Part shown: positions 9,451 to 18,410 of the stretch, piece after piece | How positions within the stretch are numbered: position 1 is the stretch's first letter | Layout of the letters: every line of letters begins with the position of its first letter | Source: Procambarus clarkii | Lineage: Eukaryota > Arthropoda > Malacostraca > Decapoda > Cambaridae | Assembly: GCF_040958095.1 (NCBI RefSeq) | Contig: NC_091165.1 | Coordinates: forward strand, 30,026,215 to 30,090,214 | Length of the DNA stretch: 64,000 bases | Reading direction: 5' to 3' | The notes under the pieces: generated by a model | The model's database searches: none | The model's input: the letters and a program-made list of their open reading frames with translations, nothing else | What the model was told of the DNA's origin: nothing | Program-made: the position numbers and the translations under genes

Positions 9451-9655
9451 GAGTGGCATGGGTCAGTAAGTGTGTGGCGTGGGTCAGTAAGTGTGTGGCG
9501 TGGGTCAGTAAGTGTGTGGCGTGGGTCAGTAAGTGTGTGGCGTGGGTCAGTGTGTGGCGTGGGTCAGTAAGTGTGTGGCGTTGGTCAGTAAGTGTGTGGC
9601 GTGGGTCAGTAAGTGTGTGGCGTGGGTCAGTAAGTGTGTGGCGTGAGTCACTTAA
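9451..9655. repeat. 21-bp minisatellite (GTGTGTGGCGTGGGTCAGTAA), about 9-10 copies
   Basis: Near-perfect 21-bp units with one shortened unit near 9550 (GGTCAGTGTGTGGCG). Frames remain open because the period is a multiple of three (VAWVSKC repeats). The last unit changes to GGCGTGAGTCAC and leads into the next array. Confidence 0.95.
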
Positions 9656-9699
9656 AGTGGCACGAGAAAATGAGTGCCACTTTATCACTTATCAATATC

Positions 9700-9873
9700 A
9701 GTTAATAACAGTGAAACGTAAGTCAATGGCCGTGTAACATGAGTCAATGGCCGTGCAACATGAGTCAATAACAGTGTAACATAAGTCAATAACAGTGTAA
9801 CATGAGTCAATGGCCGTGTAACATGAGTCAATGGCCGAGTAACACGAGTCACTAAGAGCATAACATGAGTCAA
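9700..9873. repeat. second 21-bp minisatellite (AGTCAATGGCCGTGTAACATG), about 8 copies
   Basis: Tandem 21-bp units diverging to AGTCAATAACAGTGTAACAT in the middle. The same period as the neighbouring array and the shared GTCA word suggest a common origin with drift. Five units contain TGAGTCA (9740, 9761, 9803, 9824, 9866), and a sixth TGAGTCA lies at 9644 at the end of the previous array. Confidence 0.9.
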
Positions 9874-10144
9874 AAGATAGGTCAGATTCGTTACCTGAAT
9901 TTATTGTCAGCGAGAAAATAATTCGGTCTAAAATTTCAAGCGAGTTTGGTAAGAAAATAATGGAGAACTGACAGGTTGAAAATTTTAACAGGTCCGGATG
10001 GCTTAATATATCGGCAAAATCTATTGTATTTGAAGGATGTCAAAAACAGAATGGATAAAAATGAAACGAATAACCGGAATGAAATCCACAGTTTGGTCAG
10101 TGAGGAAAAAATATATATATGAAGATATTTGCCGCTGAGGAAGT
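9874..10144. other. AT-rich spacer
   Basis: No repeats or RNA genes seen. A 73-codon minus ORF (9936-10157) is hydrophobic-looking but starts and ends without context and is treated as chance. Confidence 0.5.
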
Positions 10145-10175
10145 CAACACCTGTCACTACAGGTGTTGTTTTTTT
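10145..10175 (+). other. perfect 10-bp hairpin followed by a T run
   Basis: CAACACCTGT (10145-10154) and ACAGGTGTTG (10159-10168) pair perfectly around the loop CACT and are followed by a run of T. In bacteria this would look like an intrinsic terminator. In this eukaryotic context it is probably coincidental, or at most a Pol III stop signal. A G-rich tract follows at about 10179-10194. Confidence 0.6.
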
Positions 10176-10178
10176 AAT

Positions 10179-10194
10179 GGGGGGGGAGGGGGGG
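10179..10194 (+). repeat. G-rich tract (G9-A-G7 type)
   Basis: A short poly-G stretch broken by one A. It could form a G-quadruplex in principle, but length variation here is also a common sequencing problem. Confidence 0.6.
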
Positions 10195-10285
10195 AGTTGT
10201 GGATGTAATTAACATGATAAAGGTTCAGGGTTCAATAAATAGTCTAGTTGAATAGATGGTATTGTTATTTTGCACTTCAAAAACT

Positions 10286-10839
<554 letters not shown>

Positions 10840-11040
10840 ACACAAACCGTAACTGTCTCTATTTTCCGCTTGTTACAACTTGTAATAAAGTTGTTACATC
10901 TTGGCTTAACGTGTTTATGACGTATTAGAACGTTGTTACAACTTGCTATGTTGGTTGTTATAACTGGTTAGGAGGTGTTAAAAACTTGTTCGAACGTTGT
11001 ACCAACGTCGTAGTTTCGGAGTGTGTTTGGCGGGTACTTA
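10840..11040. repeat. GTTGTTACAACTTG-rich degenerate repeat
   Basis: Irregular recurrences of GTTGTTACAACTTG, AAGTTGTTACATCTTGG, ACGTTGTTACAACTTGC and AACGTTGTACCAACGTCG, with several short self-complementary words (GTTGTTACAAC, ACGTTG/CAACGT). It ends with GTGTTTGGCGGGTAC. I have seen similar strings in decapod repeats, but family and boundaries are unclear. Confidence 0.45.
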
Positions 11041-11064
11041 AGAAAAAAGAATAAGATGGGTAAA

Positions 11065-11216
11065 CCACACATCAGAAGATGAAGAGACGACGACGTTTCG
11101 GTCCGTCCTGGACCATTGTCAAGTCGATTGTGATAATATTATCAACTCAATCGACTTGATAGTGATCCAAGACGGAGCGAAACATCGTAGTCGTCTCTAC
11201 ATCTTCTGGTGTGTGG
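11065..11216. mobile_element. foldback element with about 67-bp arms
   Basis: Left arm 11065-11130 and right arm 11149-11216 are inverted copies at roughly 85 percent identity. Left: CCACACATCAGAAGATGAAG then ACGACGTTTCGGTCCGTCC. Right, read on minus: CCACACACCAGAAGATGTAG then GATGTTTCGCTCCGTC. They flank a short centre that begins with the perfect 14-bp palindrome TGATAATATTATCA (11131-11144). The GACGACGTTTCGGTCCGTCC core recurs at 13066. It could be the terminal repeat of a Penelope-like element or a foldback MITE. No coding sequence is attached. Confidence 0.65.
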
Positions 11217-11673
11217 TCTGGTCATCATATTTTCAGCCATGTTATTGTCACTCATCATCTGCCAAAAAAAGTATAACATAGAACAGTAGTATTGGATTCT
11301 CCAGAAAATACCGTTTTGGATAACAGTGAGGAATAGCTTGGTGAATACGCCTTTGGAGGAGAGCCTGGACGAGTTTAACCTATGGAGGGGTGGTGGGAGG
11401 GAGTAAAGTCTGTTTGGCATATATACATCAGCCAAATGCTAATTAACCCACCAGCCAAATGCTAATTAATCCACCAGCATCCACCATCAGTGAAAGATAC
11501 TGTCCAGTCAGTCCTCTAGCAGTGCTCGTCAACCCCTCGACACAATCACTGCCCAAAAGTTTTGTTGACAGTTTAAATGTGAGAAGATAGAGCTTTTGGA
11601 TCTACAGTTCGTTAAGATTGACGGAGGCGTCATCAGGATCGTCTATCTTAACACCAAACTCCTGTCCCGTGTT
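11217..11673. other. unassigned spacer
   Basis: It contains a short direct duplication, GCCAAATGCTAATTAA, at about 11430 and 11455. A 97-codon minus ORF (11142-11435) overlaps the foldback element and has no recognisable domain. Nothing else is seen. Confidence 0.45.
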
Positions 11674-11815
11674 AGCCCAACCACTTGGACTCGTCGGTAG
11701 AGCGGAGGTCTCGCTTCTTGAAGGTCGCCGTTCGAGCCTCGATGGTTCAGGTGATTGGGCATCGTTCCTTCCGTCCGTCCAATTCCAGCTCCTTGTCCTC
11801 GTATTCCTTCCAAGT
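11674..11815 (+). mobile_element. tRNA-derived SINE (first of an adjacent pair)
   Basis: It begins GCCCAACCACTTGGACTCGT. A tRNA-like D-arm/A-box region is at 11686-11705 (TGGACTCGTCGGTAGAGCG) and a B box at 11730-11740 (GTTCGAGCCTC). Downstream, GGTTCAGGTGATTGGGC is the degenerate inverted partner of the 5' CCAACCACTTGGAC, so the tRNA-like part is closed by a longer stem. This layout matches a SINE I know from decapod genomes, from memory. The copy is diverged. A second SINE abuts its 3' end. Confidence 0.7.
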
Positions 11816-11985
11816 CTTTACAGTCTCCGTGGTGTAGTGGTAAGACACTCGCCTGGCGTTCCGCGAGCGCTTTGTCATGGGTTCGTATCCTGGCCGGGGA
11901 GGATTTACTGGGCGCAAATCCTTAACTGTAGCCTCTGTTTAACTCAACAGTAAAATGCGTACTTGGTTGTAACAACGATTCTTTT
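11816..11985 (+). mobile_element. tRNA-derived SINE (second of the pair)
   Basis: The tRNA-like head at 11824-11902 has an A box TGGTGTAGTGGT (11829-11840), an anticodon-arm region GCCTGGCGTTCCGCGAGCGC, a B box GGTTCGTATCC (about 11880-11890) and GGGGAGG closing the acceptor stem against TCTCCGT. It resembles Glu/Asp/Gly-type tRNAs with an expanded anticodon arm. The body GGATTTACTGGGCGCAAATC and the tail GTACTTGGTTGTAACAACGA follow. The element is recognisable to me as a widespread decapod SINE. The 3' end is approximate. A 111-codon ORF spanning both SINEs (11618-11953) is a by-product. Confidence 0.75.
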
Positions 11986-12452
11986 CCTCATAATTACCTT
12001 ACCATCTGATTGAAAAAAAGAAAATTAGATTGCAAAAGAAAATATCACAAATTAACGGCTAATAGACATCTAGGATAGCTGGATTTGTTTCAAGTGAAGC
12101 TTAGACATATATGTATCATATATATGTCATATATATGTATAGTCATATATATGACTTGAGTTTTTGACGAATATATAACCAGAAGCTACCATGTTTGGGC
12201 CTCAGCATTAGTTTTTATTCTCACGTTCTTATTAAACCTCTAGGGAAATCCTTGAAGCTTAGAGGATTACGGAGAAGTGGAAGCTGTCATCTCTGGCGAG
12301 GAGCTGCAGACGGGGCGAGGTGAGACCCTGCCAATATGCACGCTGCTGGCCCGACATAACTCTCATTCATGGGGCTGTCTCAGGATATGAGGAATGACAA
12401 AGTTAAGAGTTTGGGTTGAAAGCCTGTCAAAAGTGGTGATATATCAATGCTT
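11986..12452. other. unassigned AT-rich spacer with a TATATATG palindrome cluster
   Basis: At about 12103-12160 several overlapping ATATATATG/CATATATAT words form nested inverted repeats. At 12290-12330 there is a short GC-richer patch containing GCGAGGTGAGAC, which could be read as a splice donor but has no supporting exon. Confidence 0.45.
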
Positions 12453-12541
12453 AGAGAGAGAGGGAGGTGGGCTGAAAAGAGAGAGAGAGATAGAAAGAAA
12501 AGAGAGAGACGGGTGAGAGAGAGGAGAGAGAGAGAGAGAGA
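12453..12541. repeat. (GA)n-rich tract
   Basis: Impure GA/GAGA repeat with GGTGGGC and ACGGG interruptions. The minus-strand Ser/Leu ORF through it is an artefact. Confidence 0.9.
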
Positions 12542-12670
12542 GATTCTATTGATATGTCAGGGATGGTGGTTGCATGTGTCGAGGATGCTGATGACAGATG
12601 TTGAGGATACAGATGACAGGTGTTGAGGATATTGATGACAGGTGTCATCTTACAATAATGATGTATCACG

Positions 12671-12698
12671 GTGTAATACCGTGACAGCGGTATTACAC
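12671..12698. other. perfect 11-bp inverted repeat
   Basis: GTGTAATACCG (12671-12681) and CGGTATTACAC (12688-12698) pair perfectly around TGACAG. An overlapping smaller dyad, CACGG...CCGTG, begins just upstream. It could be the footprint of a palindromic element or a regulatory dyad. Isolated in this sequence. Confidence 0.7.
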
Positions 12699-12794
12699 GT
12701 CAATGGGGCCATTTTGAGTCACGGAATAAACAGGAGGTTCCCTGAATACCGTATGTAGTCCCTCCTGTCACCCTCTGTTCATTGGTACTATTCA

Positions 12795-13140
12795 CCCACC
12801 CTTATTATTGCCTAATCACAACAGTCATGTACAAAGCCATTAAGCTTATAAAACCATTAAGCTTGATCAGGCTGAAGTGGGTTCGCTGGATTACGTCAAG
12901 CGTAGGTCTGGAATATAGGAATGAGTTTGTGTTCGATATAAATAGGAGTGGCCTCATATAGGCCATTGGCATTTTTAATGTATTCCTATGAAGACAGAAA
13001 GCCACAATAACGGAGCTGAAAATTAGTCATCCAACCCCTACGCACATTTGAAAATAAAGCGAATGACGACGTTTCGGTTCCGTCCACGACTTGATGACGG
13101 TCTTGGATGGAGCGAAACGTCTGGCCCTTCTCTTATTTTT
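12795..13140 (-). mobile_element. probable dispersed repeat ending in a foldback related to 11065-11216
   Basis: The segment ends (plus-strand right side) in an inverted pair: 13051-13086 (AATAAAGCGAATGACGACGTTTCGG...) and 13103-13139 (...GGAGCGAAACGTC...CTCTTATT). These share the ACGACGTTTCGGTTCCGTCC core with the earlier foldback element. The left part, read on the minus strand, contains a 66-codon frame (12805-13005) with CCATTGGC/ATATGAGGCCACTCC words I associate with decapod repeats. A Penelope-like origin is possible but no RT or endonuclease motif is visible here. Confidence 0.4.
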
Positions 13141-13576
13141 TACCGGTTCCCCAATTCCAGTCTAAATATACCTTCACGCACCCCTTATTTTACAGTCCGA
13201 ACATTGCTTTCAATCTCCCCTTGACAGCATTCACGTATTCTACACAGGTCCTTCAGAGTCATCTGGTGTTTAAGGTATTATTTCCCGATTTCTCCTCCTA
13301 TACTCTCACCAAGATCTTAGCATATGGACACATTAGTTATCCCTCCAGCCAGTCGTGAGGTGTTCCGCAGATTACTCGGTCGAGGAGTTATGTATGTGTG
13401 TACTTCGACTCAATCAAGTGCTCTCTGCCTTGCTTCTTCCCTCACCGTCTCAGTTCTTTCCTGTATCGCTGGAGTGCGTCTTTTATCATGCGATGGTTTT
13501 ATTTTCTACCTATATTTCACGTGCGACTAATTACATCTCTCTGTAGGTCTGTCCTTACCGGGTCGTGAAATGTCCG
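13141..13576. other. unassigned spacer
   Basis: Mixed-composition DNA with overlapping short ORFs (13107-13358, 13324-13530, 13355-13546) in different frames. None shows a protein domain or splice logic. The word TCGTGAA at 13563-13569, just before the following element, recurs just after it at 13835. Confidence 0.45.
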
Positions 13577-13831
13577 GGGGCCAGATTCACGAAAGCACTT
13601 ACGCAAACACTTACGAACCTGTGCATCTTTTCTCAATGTTTGGCAGTTTTTTTCCAATTATTAAACAGTTAATGAGCTCCGAAGCACCAGGAGGCTGTTT
13701 ATAACAACAGTTCAATGGGAAGTTTTCATGCTTGTAAACTGTTAAATAAATGTAACCAAAGCCGTCGAAGATTGAGGAAAGATGTACACGTTCGTAAGTG
13801 CTTGCGTAAGTGCTTTCGTGATTCTGGCCCC
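13577..13831. mobile_element. 255-bp MITE with 51-bp terminal inverted repeats
   Basis: Left end 13577-13627 (GGGGCCAGATTCACGAAAGC, then ACTTACGCAAACACTTACGA...) and right end 13781-13831 read on minus (GGGGCCAGAATCACGAAAGC, then ACTTACGCAAGCACTTACGA...) match at 47 of 51 positions. Within each TIR the word CACTTACG is repeated with 11-bp spacing. The interior has no coding capacity apart from a by-product ORF on minus. The strong TIR match indicates a fairly recent non-autonomous DNA transposon. TCGTGAA flanks the element on both sides at unequal distances, so a target-site duplication is uncertain. Superfamily not assigned. Confidence 0.85.
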
Positions 13832-14811
13832 GGATCGTGAAGCTACCGTCACATTGACACGTCTCTGTAATCAACTGTCCTCTTGGCCATTCGCCGGCTC
13901 TAAACCACCTGTCTATTGTCATCAACCAGTCTCTTATAATCTAATGTCCTAATGGCTCTTCACCGCCGGGTCCACCCGTCTGCGATCTCGATAAATGCAT
14001 GTGCCCTGTCGCCCGGTTGCCCGTCACCCTAATTGTCTCCGACAGGACTTTTTTTATTCTGTCACCGTGATCGACACTCGACACTCCCTTTCATCGAGCC
14101 TCCGTCTCCTCAGAGTCAACCTTTGGACAATGTTATATCCGATCTCCAGGACACTCGAGATTTATAATTAAGTTCTGCTTTCTACCTGTCCTGACACGGT
14201 TTTAATTTCCTGATTTCTCGTAAACAAACCCCTTTTTTGTATTTCCCTCTGTGTTTATTGTTATTATATTCTTATTATTATTGTATTTCCAATTTAAGTG
14301 AATTGGTAGGTGGCTTTTCTGGCAGTATTTTTACATTTTAATGCCATAGCAAAATATACAGAAACAAAATAGGTGGGAAAGGGAGAAAATACAAAAACAG
14401 AGGAAGATAATTGGACAGATGAAAGGTTTTATTGAAGGTAATGGATGGGAGAGCAAAACGAGTCATAGGAAATAGACGGTAAATAGCGACAGAAGGGTGA
14501 CAGGTTTTTCATTAGTTTAGTAGCTGAACGGTCAGCTAATTGATGATAACAGCTAACTTGTTGATGAGATTAGTGATCGAGATGTCAAAGAGAAGTGTTG
14601 ATGAGAATTTTACGCTTTTTGGACTTGATCTTTAAATACCGATTTTAGTAAGGATTTGTGTTCATTTCGAATGGTAAGGAACCGTATATGAAAAAATTTA
14701 CATTTTCAACATTTTTTTTCTTCGAAAATGCAATTCCTTGAAGTTTCTAAGTAGCCTTAGAACTGTTCTCGAGGCGAGACCTCACCGATCACAGGAATTG
14801 TGCAAAGTTAT

Positions 14812-14813
<2 letters not shown>
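13832..14813. other. unassigned DNA
   Basis: CT-rich in the first 250 bp, then AT-rich, with an ATT-rich patch at about 14262-14290. No ORF over 60 codons, tRNA or element is recognised. Confidence 0.5.

Positions 14814-14883
<70 letters not shown>
14814..14883. repeat. (TA)n microsatellite, about 70 bp
   Basis: Essentially perfect TA dinucleotides in AT-rich surroundings. Confidence 0.98.
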
Positions 14884-14885
<2 letters not shown>

Positions 14886-15671
14886 AATCACAAATTATAA
14901 ACATTATTCGTAACAACTTAACGAATGATTATGGCCGGATTAAACATACGTACAACATTCTAAATTAAACACATTTTTTTTGACATTAAATAACCTTTAT
15001 CTTGAAATTTTAGATGGTGATGTATATATTGAGCAAAAACAATATTGATTTTACCATTAGACCGGTCAGACAAATATTGGCTTAGTCTATATATCACAAA
15101 ATTATGATGAAAAAGAAAACCACTTGAGGGAAAACTACTGCAAACTGATCACGTCTTGAAGATGCCAACATTGCTACGCCCTCACCTTGCTATGTAGACA
15201 GATTCTGGGGCTATAACAAAAGAACAACAGTGTAAGCGTAATAACAAACAAATTGGGAAGAGTAGAACGAATATTTATACACGAGAAAAGCTGGAAAATA
15301 AAAAATAACAGAAAGAGTATGAAGATATTCGGAGGAAAATGTCAAAAAGGGTGGGGGGGAAGATTGATGTGGCAGAGAAGCAGGAAGAAGAGGATGGACG
15401 AGGGAGAGAGGCGGATGTGAAGAGAGCAAGAGGGAGAATAATAAGAAACCGGGAAGACAGGAGAGTGACAGTATGTGGAGACAAGTTTAATGTAGAGACG
15501 GAAGGAACGAGCGACAAAACTTAAGAATTACGACACGGGTAAAAAATATTTGCGAAGAAGAAACGTTCATTTAGAACGTTATTTTAAGATAGTTGTCTGT
15601 ACAATTAGATCACAAGAACGTGTGAGAATAGTAATAATTCGTTTTGTCGGGGACAGAAAGCCTTATATATA
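14884..15671. other. AT-rich, then purine-rich, non-coding DNA
   Basis: Low-GC DNA to about 15210, then a GA-rich patch (15340-15500) that gives strand-asymmetric ORFs: a plus-strand basic/acidic ORF at 15339-15524 and minus-strand Ser/Pro/Leu ORFs. These fit composition bias better than coding. Confidence 0.45.
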
Positions 15672-15790
15672 ATCCAGGCTACCTATTTACTGGTAGGTGA
15701 ACAGTGGCATTAGGTGAAAAGAGACGTGCCAAACCATTTCTGTCTCGCCGGGAAATCAGACCAGCGATCCCTGATTGTAATTATCAGCGT
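15672..15790 (-). mobile_element. degraded tRNA-derived SINE
   Basis: Read on the minus strand, a weakened B-box region (GGTCTGATTTCCCGGCGAG, usual form GGTTCGATTCCCGG) is followed by the body CAGAAATGGTTTGGCACGTC and TCTTTTCACCTAATGCC, then GTTCACCTACCAGTAAATAG. This body is, from memory, one of the commonest SINE tails in decapods. The 5' half with the A box is not recognisable, so this is a truncated, decayed copy. Confidence 0.7.
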
Positions 15791-15830
15791 TCAGCATAGC
15801 ATAGTGTAGTGTAGCATAGCATAACATAGC
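15791..15830. repeat. ATAGC/GTAGT pentamer patch
   Basis: About eight pentamers of CATAG/TGTAG/CATAA type directly beside the tRNA-like end of the SINE. Confidence 0.75.
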
Positions 15831-16327
15831 CTCACCAACCAGGAACACACTTACTGTTAGCATCAAACACATGCCACACAACCCTGACTTGAGGAGCATT
15901 TCATCACATTACTCTGTGACAAGTTTTCATTTATCTTTTGTATGAAAACACATTTTCAGTGTTTCTTCCCTGATGGTCTGTTTTGTTTTTTTCTTAGGTA
16001 TAAATTGCTCATAATTTTAGTGGATTTGGAAAACCAATATGAAACTCGATAGGATTGAAATGGATATAGAGATGATCCTTCTTAAAAAAATTCAAAATAT
16101 TTTAGAAGCATTAAATTATAAGTTCGAAAATTAAGCTACTTGAATATTTATACAAAAATCTCAAGGAGACACAATGAGAAAACTTTAATGATATTATTTG
16201 AAAAATTATTGAGAATTATAACAATTAAGAAAACCTAAAAAAAAAAGATTAATAAACTAAAAAAAAATATAAAACTTTATTAACATTAAGATTGTCTCAG
16301 ACGTCTTGAATACCGAAATAGGAAAAC
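15831..16327. other. AT-rich spacer
   Basis: Many A and T runs. No feature is seen. Confidence 0.5.
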
Positions 16328-16426
16328 AAGTGTTTCAAAACTTGCAACAAGCAAGTATTTCAAAGCTTGCCACAAGTAAGTGTTTCAATGCTTGCCACAA
16401 GCATTTATTCCAAAGCTTGAAACAAG
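16328..16426. repeat. 25-bp tandem, 4 copies
   Basis: Four units of AAGTGTTTCAAAGCTTGCCA plus CAAGC, diverged by 3-7 bases, the last one base shorter. AAGCTT and CAAGCTTG-like palindromes recur inside the units. Confidence 0.85.
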
Positions 16427-17335
16427 ACTTGGTCAAATGATCAAATTTTTCAGCCTTTATCGTGTTTTTTTAACTTGTGGAATTATACACGTTTGATTAC
16501 AAATGAAGTTTGCGGTATTATTTCCAATGTGAGGCACTCATAGTGAGTACAAAGAATAAGGTATTTTGTTTAATGAAAGGAACCCATATTGGAAATGTAG
16601 AATACAATATTCTCTCCAATAAGAGACACATACATATATTGCATTCAAGTACCAACGTTAAATAAATTCAACGCTGCCAGGATTTATAAAATTGTGCGAA
16701 GCGGAATTCAAATGTAATACTAATTATGAACGACCACAAACCCAAAAATCGAAAATTGTCGAGAGAGGGAAAAAGTAATTGACGATGTTAGGAATTAAAT
16801 TAAAAAAAAATTGTTTCATTTCCTCAATGATTTAGTAGGCAAATGTGAACTGAATTACGCTAGTCAAAATATATCAACTGATTTTATGGAGCGTGGTATA
16901 CTATGTGGACACGGGGGGTATATTACTAATGAAATTGCAGATTTAGTTGCTAGATATGGAATTATATATTAGATATAAAGTTATTATTTGGATATTTTGG
17001 ATATTTTAGATATAGAATTATGTATGAAATTAGATATGGAGATGAATTTCAAGTATTAAAGTTAACTATCCAAACAGCGTAAAATCAACACTTCCACCCA
17101 AGTTCCGGTTTGACCCGGGCCCCGCCGGGTATTCGATAATTGGATGATATCAAGGCGTTCAAAATGTTCTTCCAATTACGACTCGCCTGTTACTTGACAA
17201 TGAGATCACGAACATCACAGGGGATCAATGACAGGAAATAACATTTGTGTGCACACACGTACACTTGATGATGTTCATCAAGTGTATGTTCATCATGATG
17301 TTCATCATGATGTTGATGCGGGCCTGCATGTTGAA
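16427..17335. other. AT-rich non-coding DNA with small direct repeats
   Basis: It contains GATATTTTGGATATTTTAGATAT at about 16992-17020 and a GATGTTCATCAT tandem (17270-17315). No coding signal is recognised. Confidence 0.5.
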
Positions 17336-17430
17336 GTGATATGATGAAATATCGTGGTCAATAATGCCACGATCGAGTCCCGTCGGGTGTTGGGGTTATA
17401 AGCCTCACGACTTCCCAATACTTTTGTAAA
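17336..17430 (+). mobile_element. possible 5'-truncated tRNA-derived repeat
   Basis: CCACGATCGAGTCCCGTCGGG (about 17367-17387) resembles a B-box/T-arm and is followed by GTTGGGGTTATAAGCCTC. No A box is present. It abuts a second tRNA-like unit. Confidence 0.4.
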
Positions 17431-17557
17431 GTCTGAGTGGTTACAGTACTGGACTGCCAAGAGGTAAGGAGGGCCCAGGCTGACCGCGTTCGAATCCTTC
17501 AGGAGTCAAGAGTTTTCTGATGTATGTTGGCTTGGGGGATCATTGGAGCTTGACGCA
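17431..17557 (+). mobile_element. tRNA-derived SINE, cut off by the assembly gap
   Basis: The tRNA-like head at about 17431-17508 has an A-box region GTCTGAGTGGTTACAGTACTGG and a B box GTTCGAATCC (about 17488-17497). The remaining body, AGAGTTTTCTGATGTATGTTGG, runs into the N gap, so the 3' end is unknown. Its relation to the satellite on the other side of the gap cannot be judged. It is not an obvious copy of the satellite's tRNA-like part. Confidence 0.6.
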
Positions 17558-18057
17558 NNNNNNNNNNNNNNNNNNNNNNNNNNNNNNNNNNNNNNNNNNN
17601 NNNNNNNNNNNNNNNNNNNNNNNNNNNNNNNNNNNNNNNNNNNNNNNNNNNNNNNNNNNNNNNNNNNNNNNNNNNNNNNNNNNNNNNNNNNNNNNNNNNN
17701 NNNNNNNNNNNNNNNNNNNNNNNNNNNNNNNNNNNNNNNNNNNNNNNNNNNNNNNNNNNNNNNNNNNNNNNNNNNNNNNNNNNNNNNNNNNNNNNNNNNN
17801 NNNNNNNNNNNNNNNNNNNNNNNNNNNNNNNNNNNNNNNNNNNNNNNNNNNNNNNNNNNNNNNNNNNNNNNNNNNNNNNNNNNNNNNNNNNNNNNNNNNN
17901 NNNNNNNNNNNNNNNNNNNNNNNNNNNNNNNNNNNNNNNNNNNNNNNNNNNNNNNNNNNNNNNNNNNNNNNNNNNNNNNNNNNNNNNNNNNNNNNNNNNN
18001 NNNNNNNNNNNNNNNNNNNNNNNNNNNNNNNNNNNNNNNNNNNNNNNNNNNNNNNNN
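17558..18057. other. assembly gap, exactly 500 N
   Basis: A round-number N run is a scaffold-gap placeholder of unknown true size. It hides the left boundary of the satellite array. ORFs drawn across it are meaningless. Confidence 0.99.
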
Positions 18058-18253
18058 GCATTTTATCAAATCACCTCCTTCTTTTGGGCACACGTGAGGA
18101 ACACAAATGCAAACAAGCCTGAATGGTCCCCAGGACTAAATACAACTGAAAACTCACACCCCAGAAGTGACTCGAACCCATACTGCCAGGAGCAACGCAA
18201 CTGGTATGTACAGGGACGCCTTAATCCGCTTGACCATCACGACCGGACAATAA

Positions 18254-18287
18254 GGAAGTGATAGCCGAAGCTATTTGAACCACTTCC
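18254..18287 (-). other. monomer hairpin with C(UUCG)G loop (representative copy)
   Basis: On the plus strand GGAAGTG ATAGC CGAA GCTAT TTGAAC CACTTCC: the 7-bp and 5-bp arms pair, with a 6-nt one-sided bulge. In minus-strand RNA the loop is AUAGC-UUCG-GCUAU, the exceptionally stable C(UUCG)G tetraloop. The dyad recurs in nearly every monomer. It lies just upstream (minus-strand sense) of the tRNA-like promoter of the same orientation. Confidence 0.85.
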
Positions 18288-18352
18288 CCGCCGGCACTCG
18301 GATGGTAATCTTGGGCATAGCATTTTATCAAATCACCTCCTTCTTTGGGGCA

Positions 18353-18358
18353 CACGTG
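18353..18358. promoter_or_regulatory. CACGTG E-box (representative monomer)
   Basis: A canonical palindromic bHLH site within GGCACACGTGAGG. It is present in most monomers, and altered in some (CTTACGTG at about 19661 and 40528, CACATG at about 44198, GTAAGG at about 54944). Confidence 0.6.
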
Positions 18359-18410
18359 AGGAACACAAATGCAAACAAGCCTGAATGTTCCCCAGGACTA
18401 TATACAACTG

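Noticed and set aside
10145-10175. Bacterial intrinsic terminator
   Set aside because: The hairpin plus T run fits the shape, but all other evidence shows eukaryotic DNA.
11142-11435. 97-codon minus ORF
   Set aside because: It overlaps a foldback element arm and has no recognisable domain.
12300-12325. Splice donor GCGAG|GTGAGA
   Set aside because: No coding exon or upstream signal supports it.
13066-13125. Hammerhead ribozyme suggested by TTGATGA...GCGAAAC
   Set aside because: The core needs CUGAUGA and a paired stem II. Here the first base differs and the intervening CGGTCTTGGATGGAG does not form a proper stem.
17506-18122. ORFs spanning the N run
   Set aside because: They consist almost entirely of unknown residues and are artefacts of the gap.
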